From positions 1 to 7,889 of the forward strand of contig DAIDKG010000257.1 of assembly GCA_027450125.1 (NCBI GenBank): a DNA stretch of 7,889 nt, given 5' to 3'. A model generated the notes under the pieces. The model had not been told where the DNA came from. It made no database searches and saw only the letters and a program-made list of their open reading frames with translations. How positions within the stretch are numbered: the stretch's first letter is position 1; each line of letters starts with the position of its first letter. Made by a program: the position numbers and the translations under genes. Positions 1 through 7,889 of the stretch are shown here, in pieces. The stretch comes from Bordetella sp. (lineage in GTDB: Bacteria > Pseudomonadota > Gammaproteobacteria > Burkholderiales > Burkholderiaceae_B).

Positions 1-1
1 G

Positions 2-370
2 CTCGATGCCATGCTCGCGGCGGTGGGCATGAACCGCCAGGACGACGTGTTCATCGCCAATGTGATCAAGTGCCGGCCGCCGGGCAACCGCAACCCCACG
101 CCGCAAGAGATCGCCGCTTGCAGTCCGTATCTGATGCGGCAGATCGAATTGCTCAGGCCGGAGCGCATCTTGGTGCTGGGCCGCTTTGCCGCCCAGGCCC
201 TGCTCGAAACTGATGCCACCATAGGCAGCCTGCGCGGCCGCGTCCATACTGTGCGTGCGGGCGGGCGCGACATTCCCGCAGTGGTGAGCTATCACCCCGC
301 CTATTTGCTGCGCAGCCCGTCGGAAAAGGCACGCAGCTGGCAGGATCTGAGGCTGGCCGCGACGCTGTGA
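2..370 (+). CDS. Family-4 uracil-DNA glycosylase, C-terminal part (5' truncated by window)
   Basis: This is the C-terminal 122 codons of an iron-sulfur uracil-DNA glycosylase; the frame is already open at base 2, so the ATG at 11 is internal. Family-4 enzymes remove uracil from DNA (from cytosine deamination or dUTP incorporation) to start base-excision repair in the cytoplasm. Visible signatures are the NVIKCRPPGNRNP block followed by EIAAC, giving two cysteines spaced C-x15-C that match the second pair of 4Fe-4S ligands, then RPERILVLGRFAA, the LRGRVH segment, and SYHPAYLLRSP, the C-terminal motif carrying the histidine of the DNA-minor-groove loop. The first cysteine pair and the N-terminal active-site motif lie outside the window. 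The gene ends TGA at 368-370, 55 bases from the convergent lplT stop. Assignment to the UDG superfamily is secure; family 4 rather than family 5 rests on the KCRPPGNR block. Confidence 0.93.
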   Translation, partial: LDAMLAAVGMNRQDDVFIANVIKCRPPGNRNPTPQEIAACSPYLMRQIELLRPERILVLGRFAAQALLETDATIGSLRGRVHTVRAGGRDIPAVVSYHPAYLLRSPSEKARSWQDLRLAATL

Positions 371-425
371 GCGGGCCTGTCCGGGTTCGCGGGCGGCCTG
401 GCCCTATTCGGGCGGCGAGGGGCGA

Positions 426-1739
426 TCAGTCTTTTTCGTCCAGCGCCTTTCCGTGCCCGGTCAGGCCGATCTCGCGCTGCAGTTCAGGGCAGGCCTTCAT
501 GTTGCGCCGGCTCCAGGCCATGAAGACCAGCATCAGCACGAAGACGATCAGGCCGAACAGGACGATGATCACGTTGATCGGCAGCTTGAGCCACAGCAGC
601 AGCGTATAGACGGCCACCATGACCAGGATGTTGATCTGTTCGTTGAAGTTCTGCACGGCGATGGAATGTCCGGCGGAAAGCAGCACATGGCCGCGATGCT
701 GGAGCAGCGCATTCATGGGCACCACGAAGAATCCGGCCAGGGCGCCCACCGCCAGCAGCAGCACGTAGACGCTCCAGGGCGAGTAGGCCAGCGGCATGAA
801 CAGCACCACCAGCCCCATCAGGGCGCCGACGGGCAGCACGCAGAGCGTGCGCGACAAGGGGATGCGTCCGGCCAGGATGGCGCCCACGATGGTGCCGGCC
901 GCGGCCACGCCCATGAGGATGGAGGCCTGATCGAGGCGGTAGCCCAGATGACGCTTGCCCCATTCGATGACGATCAGTTGCAACGTGGCGCCGGCGCCCC
1001 AGAACAGCGTGGTCACCGCCAGCGAGATCTGCCCCAGCTTGTCCTTCCACAACACCCGCACATAACCGCTGAACGAGCGCATCAGCTTGACCGGGTTCTT
1101 CTGCTGGCGCGGATAGCGCACATGGGTCTGGGGGATGAGCAGATTGCACAAGGCGGCCACCAGGTAGACCGCGGCGATCGCCAGGATGGCGCCTTCGGCG
1201 GGCGTATGCACGATCTTGCCGAAAAAGAAATGATGCAGCAGCACGTCGGAGACGCGCGGCGAAATCAGGAGTCCGCCCAGCATGGTGCCGATGATGATGG
1301 ACAGCACGGTCAGGCCTTCGATCCAGCTGTTGCCCTTGACCAGCAGTTCGGGCGGCAGCATTTCCGTGACGATGCCGTACTTGGCCGGCGAGTAGGCCGC
1401 CGCGCCCACGCCCACCACCGCATAGGCCACGCAGACCAGGTTGGGCTGGTATGCGTGGGTCAGGCCCACGCTGGCGTAACAGAACATGAGCAGGCATCCG
1501 CCGACCTTGAGCGCATTGGTCAGGAACATGACCCTTCCCTTGGGGAAGGAATCCGCAAACGCGCCCACGAAAGCGGCCAGCAGGACGTATGCCAGGGCGA
1601 AGGACCACTTCATGAAGGGCGCCATCCATCCCGGCCCCTGCAGCTCGATGATCAGGGCGATGGCCGCAATGAACAGCGCGTTGTCCGCCAGGGAAGAAAA
1701 AGCCTGGGCGGCCATGACCAGATAAAACCCACGTTTCAA
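426..1739 (-). CDS. lplT: Lysophospholipid transporter LplT (MFS family), TTG start
   Basis: This is a 437-residue major-facilitator protein. LplT moves lysophospholipids, mainly lysophosphatidylethanolamine, across the inner membrane for re-acylation; in enterobacteria it is paired with the acyltransferase Aas, but no aas gene is visible here. About twelve hydrophobic helices can be traced. Family landmarks are the N-terminal FSSLADNALF stretch (residues 14-23), an MFS motif-A-like loop GAFADSFPKGR (59-69), and the LplT block PAKYGIVTEMLPPELLVKGN followed by SWIEGLT (118-144). The frame stays open upstream to an ATG at 1877, but that extension is hydrophilic, lacks family similarity and crosses the likely promoter. 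I chose TTG at 1737-1739, which gives MKRGFYLVMAAQAF, because a purine-rich GGGGA lies 8 bases upstream. The ATG at 1713-1715, eight codons later, is the alternative. The gene converges with the glycosylase gene and diverges from smc. LplT identity is confident; substrate is inferred from the family. Confidence 0.9.
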   Translation of the reverse strand: MKRGFYLVMAAQAFSSLADNALFIAAIALIIELQGPGWMAPFMKWSFALAYVLLAAFVGAFADSFPKGRVMFLTNALKVGGCLLMFCYASVGLTHAYQPNLVCVAYAVVGVGAAAYSPAKYGIVTEMLPPELLVKGNSWIEGLTVLSIIIGTMLGGLLISPRVSDVLLHHFFFGKIVHTPAEGAILAIAAVYLVAALCNLLIPQTHVRYPRQQKNPVKLMRSFSGYVRVLWKDKLGQISLAVTTLFWGAGATLQLIVIEWGKRHLGYRLDQASILMGVAAAGTIVGAILAGRIPLSRTLCVLPVGALMGLVVLFMPLAYSPWSVYVLLLAVGALAGFFVVPMNALLQHRGHVLLSAGHSIAVQNFNEQINILVMVAVYTLLLWLKLPINVIIVLFGLIVFVLMLVFMAWSRRNMKACPELQREIGLTGHGKALDEKD

Positions 1740-1747
1740 ATCGTTTG

Positions 1748-1756
1748 TCCCCGCCT
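1748..1756 (-). promoter_or_regulatory. Ribosome binding site deciding the lplT TTG start
   Basis: Read on the minus strand, the bases are AGGCGGGGA, followed by an 8-base spacer and the TTG at 1739-1737. This is the best Shine-Dalgarno-like match near the N-terminus of lplT. It supports the TTG start over the much longer frame that begins at 1877. Confidence 0.5.
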
Positions 1757-1897
1757 GCGACCTGCCTGGATCATGGCCAGGAACGGATCGTGCAAGTAAT
1801 GCAAAAAAGTGTGAGCGAGTATAGCCCCTCGCCTGGGGTATCATAGCTACGCAGCACGCCGGCCCCGGGACATGCACCCAGAGGGCCGGTTTCGTAT

Positions 1898-1923
1898 TCG
1901 CGCGGCGCGCCTGCCCCGCGCGG
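1898..1923 (+). other. GC-rich hairpin in the smc 5' leader
   Basis: CGCGCGG at 1899-1905 is perfectly complementary to CCGCGCG at 1916-1922. This gives a 7-bp stem, extendable by one T-G wobble, with a 10-base loop. It sits downstream of the candidate smc -10 and 38 bases before the GTG start, so it would be in the mRNA leader. There is no T-run after it, so it does not look like an intrinsic terminator. It could affect mRNA stability or translation, or be a chance product of high GC. Confidence 0.3.
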
Positions 1924-1960
1924 TTTCCTGGTCGATCACACCTGTTCCGTTTTCCAAAAA

Positions 1961-4255
1961 GTGCGACTCACCCAGCTCAAACTCGCCGGCTTCAAGTCTT
2001 TCGTCGATCCCACCGTCATCCCCGTGCCCAGCCAGATGGTCGGCGTGGTCGGGCCCAACGGTTGCGGCAAATCCAACATCATCGACGCGGTGCGCTGGGT
2101 CCTGGGCGAGGCCAAGGCCTCGGAGCTGCGCGGCGAGTCCATGCAGGACGTGATCTTCAACGGCTCGGGCAACCGCAAGCCGGCCGCGCGCGCCTCGGTC
2201 GAGATGGTCTTTGACAACAGCGAGGGCCGGGCGGCAGGCCAGTGGAGCAGCTACGCCGAGATCGCCGTGCGCCGCGTGCTCACGCGCGACGGCACCAGCA
2301 GCTACTTCATCAACAACCAGCAGGTGCGCCGGCGCGACATCCACGACATTTTCCTGGGCACCGGCCTGGGAGCGCGGGGCTACGCCATCATCGGCCAGGG
2401 CATGATCAACCGGCTGATCGAAGCCAAGCCCGAGGAGCTGCGGGTCTTCCAGGAGGAGGCCGCCGGCGTGTCGCGCTACAAGGAGCGCCGCCGGGAAACC
2501 GAGAACCGGCTGTCCGATACGCGCGAGAACCTGACCCGCGTCGAAGACATCCTGCGCGAACTGGGCAGCCAGCTCGAAAAGCTGGAATCCCAGGCCGAAG
2601 TGGCGCAGCAATACCGCGACCTGCAGGCCGACGGCGAGAAAAAGCAGTTCGCCCTGTGGTTCCTGAAGGAAAGCGGCGCGCGCGGCGAGCGCGAGAAAAA
2701 GAGCCAGGAGATGATCCAGGCGCAGAACAATCTGGAGTCGGCCATTGCCGCGTTGCGCTCCGGCGAAGCCGCGCTGGAATCGCGCCGCCAGGCGCATTAC
2801 GCGGCCAGCGATGCTTTGCACGCCGCGCAGGGCAGGCTGTACGAAGCCAACGCGCAGGTGGGCACGCTGGAGGCCGAGATCCGCCACGTGGTCGATTCGC
2901 GCAACCGTCTGCAGGCCCGGCGCGACCAGCTCAATGCCCAGATCGCCGAATGGACGGCGCAGCGCGAACACTGCGTCGAGCAGATCGCGCAGGCCGAGCT
3001 GGACCTGGCCGAGGGACAGGCCAGGACCGAAGAAGCGCGCGTGCAGGCCGAGGCGGCCCAGGCAGACCTGCCTTCGGTCGAGGCGCGCGTGCGCGAGGCG
3101 GCCTCGGGCCGCGACGAAATGCGCGTGGCCCTGTCCAAGGTCGAGCAGAACCTGGCTCTGGCCGCGCAGACGCAACGCGATGCCGACCGCCAGCTGCAGG
3201 CCCTGGAGCAGCGCCGCGAACGCCTGCAGCAGGAGTTGCGCGAGATCGACGCGCCCGACGCGGCACGCCTGGAACAACTGGCCGGTGACAAGGCTGCCGG
3301 CGAAGATCAACTGGCGCAGGCGCAAACCGAGCTGTCGGCGCTGGAAGCGCGTCTGCCCCAGGCCGACGCCGAGCGCGGCCGGGCGCAAGAGGCCGTGCAA
3401 CGCGACGCCGAGGCCCTGGCCCGCCTGGAAGCGCGCCTGGCCGCGCTGCTGAAACTGCAGGAAGATGTGCAGAAGCAGGGCGCGCTCGAACCCTGGCTGG
3501 CCAGGCACGAGCTGGCCGGCCTGTCGCGCCTGTGGCAGAAGCTGCACGTCGAACCGGGCTGGGAAACCGCCATCGAAGCCGTGCTGCGCGAGCGCATGGC
3601 GGCGCTGGAAGTGCGCAGCCTGGACTGGGCGCGCGCCTTTGCCGACGACGCGCCGCCCGCGCGCCTGGCCTTCTATCAAACGCCACCCGCGGCCCCAGCG
3701 CCAGCGGCGCCGGCGGGCCTGACGCCGCTGGCCAGCCTGCTGCGCATCAGCGATCCCGATCTGCGTGCGCTGCTCAACGATTGGCTGCGCAACGTCTACA
3801 CCAGCAACGACCTGGCCCAGGCCCTGGCGGCCCGCGCCACGCTGCCTGCGGGCGCGGCCCTGGTGGTCAAGGCCGGCCATTTGGTCGACGCACACAGCGT
3901 GCGGTTCTACGCGCCCGACTCGGAACAGGCGGGCCTGCTGGCGCGCCAGCAGGAAATCGAAAACCTGCAGCGCGAGATCAAGGCGCAGCAGCTCATCGCC
4001 GACCAGGCCCGCGCCGCAGCCGCGCGCGCCGAAAGCGCCTGGCAGCAGGCTTCGCAGGCGGTCGGCCCGGCCCGCACGCGGGTGGCCGAGATCACGCGCC
4101 GGGTGCACGATATCCAGCTCGAGCATTCGCGCCTGCAGCAGCAGGCCGAACAGTCGGGCGAGCGCGCCTCGCGCCTGAACGAAGACCTGGCCGAGATCGC
4201 TGCGCAGGAGGAAGACCTGCGCGCCACGCGCGAAGATGCCGAGGCGCGTTTCTAG
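1961..4255 (+). CDS. smc: SMC N-terminal fragment (764 aa) ending at the amber codon
   Basis: This is the polypeptide that ordinary translation would give from the smc start. It contains the Walker A half of the ATPase head, the full outgoing coiled coil, the dimerisation hinge and about 100 residues of the returning coil (from about 660), ending ATREDAEARF. It lacks the signature motif and Walker B, so it cannot hydrolyse ATP alone. Because the hinge is present it might still pair with itself or with any full-length protein made by readthrough; that is inference. If the stop is a sequencing error, this entry merges with the next into one normal SMC. Confidence 0.6.
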   Translation: MRLTQLKLAGFKSFVDPTVIPVPSQMVGVVGPNGCGKSNIIDAVRWVLGEAKASELRGESMQDVIFNGSGNRKPAARASVEMVFDNSEGRAAGQWSSYAEIAVRRVLTRDGTSSYFINNQQVRRRDIHDIFLGTGLGARGYAIIGQGMINRLIEAKPEELRVFQEEAAGVSRYKERRRETENRLSDTRENLTRVEDILRELGSQLEKLESQAEVAQQYRDLQADGEKKQFALWFLKESGARGEREKKSQEMIQAQNNLESAIAALRSGEAALESRRQAHYAASDALHAAQGRLYEANAQVGTLEAEIRHVVDSRNRLQARRDQLNAQIAEWTAQREHCVEQIAQAELDLAEGQARTEEARVQAEAAQADLPSVEARVREAASGRDEMRVALSKVEQNLALAAQTQRDADRQLQALEQRRERLQQELREIDAPDAARLEQLAGDKAAGEDQLAQAQTELSALEARLPQADAERGRAQEAVQRDAEALARLEARLAALLKLQEDVQKQGALEPWLARHELAGLSRLWQKLHVEPGWETAIEAVLRERMAALEVRSLDWARAFADDAPPARLAFYQTPPAAPAPAAPAGLTPLASLLRISDPDLRALLNDWLRNVYTSNDLAQALAARATLPAGAALVVKAGHLVDAHSVRFYAPDSEQAGLLARQQEIENLQREIKAQQLIADQARAAAARAESAWQQASQAVGPARTRVAEITRRVHDIQLEHSRLQQQAEQSGERASRLNEDLAEIAAQEEDLRATREDAEARF

Positions 4256-4438
4256 GCGCTGGACGGCGAACTGGCCGAGCACCAGTCGCGCTTTGCCGAT
4301 GCCGAGATATCGGGCGAGGATCTGGCTGCGCAGGCGGAGGCCGCGCGTGCGCGCCTGCGCGAGCTCGAGCGTGCCGCGCAGGAAGCCGAGTTCGCCGCCC
4401 GCGGCATCCAGGCGCGCATCGACGACCTCAGGCGCAAT

Positions 4439-5488
4439 ATGCAGCTGGCCGCCGACCAGAGCCAGCGCGCCCAGTCCGAGCTGGAGCACCTGCAGCGCGA
4501 TCTGGCCGAGCTCGATGCCTCGGCCTCGCAGGCCGGCCTGCAGGAAGCCCTGGAAATCCGGGCCGAGCGCGAGGAGGCGCTGGCCCTGGCGCGCCAGGAA
4601 CTGGACAATCTTTCCGCCTTGCTGCGCGGCGCCGACGAAGAGCGCATGCAGCAGGAGCGCGCGCTCGAGCCGCTGCGCGCCCGCATCACCGAGCTGCAGC
4701 TCGAGGAGCAGGCCGCGCGCCTGGCCGAGGAGCAGTTCACCGAACAGCTGAACAACCGCGAAGTCGACCGCGAGGTGCTGGGTCGCGAACTGGCCGCCAT
4801 GCCCGACGAGTGGCGCCGCGCCAATTGGCTGCAGTCCGAGGTGGGGCGCATCTCGCGCCAGATCGACGCGCTGGGCCCGGTGAACCTGGCCGCGCTCGAC
4901 GAGCTCACCAGCTCGCGCGAGCGCAAGGGTTTCCTGGACGCGCAGCAGGCCGACCTGACCACGGCCATCGATACGCTGGAGGACGCCATCCGCAAGATCG
5001 ACCGCGAAACGCGCGACCTCCTGCAGCAGACGTTCGACACCGTCAACGGCCACTTCGGCGAACTGTTCCCGCGCCTGTTCGGCGGCGGCGAGGCAAAGCT
5101 CAGCATGACCGGCGACGAGATCCTGGATGCCGGCGTGCAGGTGATGGCGCAGCCGCCGGGCAAGCGCAACAGCACCATCCACCTGCTGTCGGGCGGCGAA
5201 AAGGCGCTCACGGCCACCGCCCTGGTGTTCGCGCTGTTCAAGCTCAATCCCGCCCCCTTCTGCCTGCTGGACGAAGTGGACGCGCCGCTGGACGACGCCA
5301 ACACCGAGCGCTACGCCAACCTGGTCAGTGCCATGAGCGAGCAGACGCAGTTCCTTTTCATCTCGCACAATAAAATCGCGATGCAGATGGCCAAGCAGCT
5401 GGTCGGCGTTACCATGCAGGAGCAAGGGGTTTCCCGCATCGTGGCGGTGGATATCGATTCGGCGGTACAGATGGCCGCCGCAGCCTGA
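4439..5488 (+). CDS. smc: SMC C-terminal fragment (349 aa), possible internal restart
   Basis: ATG at 4439 is the first ATG, GTG or TTG in frame after the amber codon, 183 bases downstream. It corresponds to residue 827 of the full-length protein. The fragment would hold the later part of the returning coiled coil and the complete C-terminal head with LSGGEK, LLDEVD and SHNK. An AGG six bases before the ATG is only a weak ribosome-binding match, and the distance from the stop is long for reinitiation, so expression is uncertain. Most likely this is the silent 3' part of a broken gene. Its lack of any further stop or frameshift means that the interruption is recent, or that the fragment is still selected, or that the stop is not real. 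Confidence 0.35.
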   Translation: MQLAADQSQRAQSELEHLQRDLAELDASASQAGLQEALEIRAEREEALALARQELDNLSALLRGADEERMQQERALEPLRARITELQLEEQAARLAEEQFTEQLNNREVDREVLGRELAAMPDEWRRANWLQSEVGRISRQIDALGPVNLAALDELTSSRERKGFLDAQQADLTTAIDTLEDAIRKIDRETRDLLQQTFDTVNGHFGELFPRLFGGGEAKLSMTGDEILDAGVQVMAQPPGKRNSTIHLLSGGEKALTATALVFALFKLNPAPFCLLDEVDAPLDDANTERYANLVSAMSEQTQFLFISHNKIAMQMAKQLVGVTMQEQGVSRIVAVDIDSAVQMAAAA

Positions 5489-5493
5489 CCGTT

Positions 5494-5497
5494 AGGG
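5494..5497 (+). promoter_or_regulatory. zipA ribosome binding site
   Basis: AGGG lies 9 bases before the ATG at 5507, within the 18-base gap after the smc stop. It supports that ATG as the zipA start and suggests zipA is translated independently within the polycistronic message. Confidence 0.5.
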
Positions 5498-5506
5498 CAT
5501 AGCGAC

Positions 5507-7889
<2,383 letters not shown>

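Larger units (their letters stand above)
1740..1960. promoter_or_regulatory. Divergent lplT / smc intergenic region with candidate promoters
   Basis: These 221 bases separate two divergent genes and contain no convincing gene, so promoters in both directions are expected. On the minus strand, TATACT at 1823-1818 is a good -10 candidate for lplT and would give a leader of roughly 70 bases. On the plus strand, TATCAT at 1839-1844 is a -10 candidate for smc, giving a leader of about 110 bases. Neither has a clear -35 element at the proper spacing, so both are weak predictions. The stretch around 1790-1850 is visibly more AT-rich than the coding DNA on either side, as expected for a promoter zone. 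No operator palindrome was recognised. Confidence 0.4.
1961..5488 (+). pseudogene. smc: SMC chromosome-segregation ATPase gene interrupted by an in-frame TAG
   Basis: Read through, this is a 1176-codon gene of normal SMC length. SMC homodimers with ScpA/ScpB form a ring-shaped condensin that organises and segregates the chromosome. The frame shows: N-terminal head with Walker A GPNGCGKS (residues 31-38) and the Q-loop region MQDVIFNGS; outgoing coiled coil from about residue 165 to 495; a compact hinge at about 500-660 with an Ala/Pro-rich insert near 574-587; returning coiled coil; C-terminal head with signature LSGGEK (1076-1081), Walker B plus D-loop CLLDEVDAPLDD (catalytic Glu about 1105) and FLFISHNK. 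Codon 765 (4253-4255) is TAG, in the returning coil; sequence similarity resumes at once in the same frame (ALDGELAEHQS), so this is a point nonsense change and not a frameshift. One base change would restore Gln or Glu. The GTG start at 1961 gives the family N-terminus MRLTQLKLAGFKSF, though no Shine-Dalgarno is evident. First gene of smc-zipA-ligA. A sequencing error cannot be excluded. Confidence 0.88.

Noticed and set aside
371..425. Possible terminator between the convergent glycosylase and lplT genes
   Set aside because: GGGCC at 373-377 can pair with GGCCC at 400-404, but the inner stem has mismatches and neither strand has a following T-run. A 19-base-spaced repeat of CGGGCGGC here (390-397, 409-416) is too short to mean anything in such GC-rich DNA.
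453..1799. A 448-codon plus-strand open frame opposite lplT
   Set aside because: The product is a His/Gln/Asp/Gly-rich shadow with no domain. The minus-strand frame encodes a coherent 12-helix transporter with LplT motifs.
1872..2153. A 93-codon frame starting with ATG in the smc leader, possibly an upstream ORF
   Set aside because: Most of it overlaps smc in another frame with a Ser/Pro/Arg-rich shadow composition, and it has no good ribosome site. A short regulatory upstream ORF cannot be fully excluded but has no positive support.
4253..4255. Programmed readthrough or recoding at the smc TAG
   Set aside because: The codon is followed by GCG with no obvious recoding stem or known readthrough context. 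No functional reason is known for recoding in SMC, so mutation or sequencing error is simpler.
1847..5425. A 1192-codon open frame on the minus strand covering almost all of smc
   Set aside because: Its codons are exact reverse complements of the smc codons. It stays open because smc, in GC-rich DNA, hardly uses TTA, CTA or TCA. The product is low-complexity (Leu, Ala, Gly, Arg, Gln) with no recognisable domain, while the plus-strand frame encodes clear SMC motifs.

Overview
The window looks like chromosomal housekeeping DNA from a GC-rich betaproteobacterium, most likely an Alcaligenaceae member such as Bordetella or Achromobacter. This rests on the high GC content, the protein sequences (family-4 uracil-DNA glycosylase, LplT, an SMC starting MRLTQLKLAGFKSF) and the smc-zipA-ligA gene order. 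The species cannot be fixed from sequence alone. I see no insertion sequence, prophage, CRISPR array, tRNA or rRNA.

Layout. (1) Positions 2-370, plus strand: the 3' end of a family-4 iron-sulfur uracil-DNA glycosylase gene. (2) 426-1739, minus strand, convergent with it: lplT, a 12-helix major-facilitator lysophospholipid transporter, probably starting at TTG. (3) 1740-1960: a divergent intergenic region that should carry promoters for lplT and for the smc operon, with a GC-rich hairpin in the smc leader. (4) 1961-5488, plus strand: smc, the condensin ATPase. It is full length in one reading frame except for a single in-frame amber (TAG) codon at 4253-4255, just past the hinge. (5) 5507-6577: zipA, the membrane anchor for FtsZ, 18 bases after smc. 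(6) 6574 to the window end: the first 438 codons of ligA, the NAD+-dependent DNA ligase, overlapping the zipA stop by four bases.

smc, zipA and ligA are tightly packed on one strand and read as an operon joining chromosome organisation, divisome assembly and DNA replication/repair. The main oddity is the nonsense codon. It separates an N-terminal fragment (Walker A head, outgoing coiled coil, hinge) from a C-terminal fragment (returning coiled coil, signature motif, Walker B), so no intact ATPase can be made without readthrough or fragment assembly. It may be a real inactivating mutation, a recent pseudogene, or a sequencing error. The rest of the frame is undamaged, so the event is either recent or not real. 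It may also expose the essential downstream genes zipA and ligA to transcriptional polarity.

A second point is that the soluble part of ZipA is about twice the usual size and appears to hold two related ZipA_C-like modules. No previously undescribed defence, mobile or biosynthetic system is visible here.
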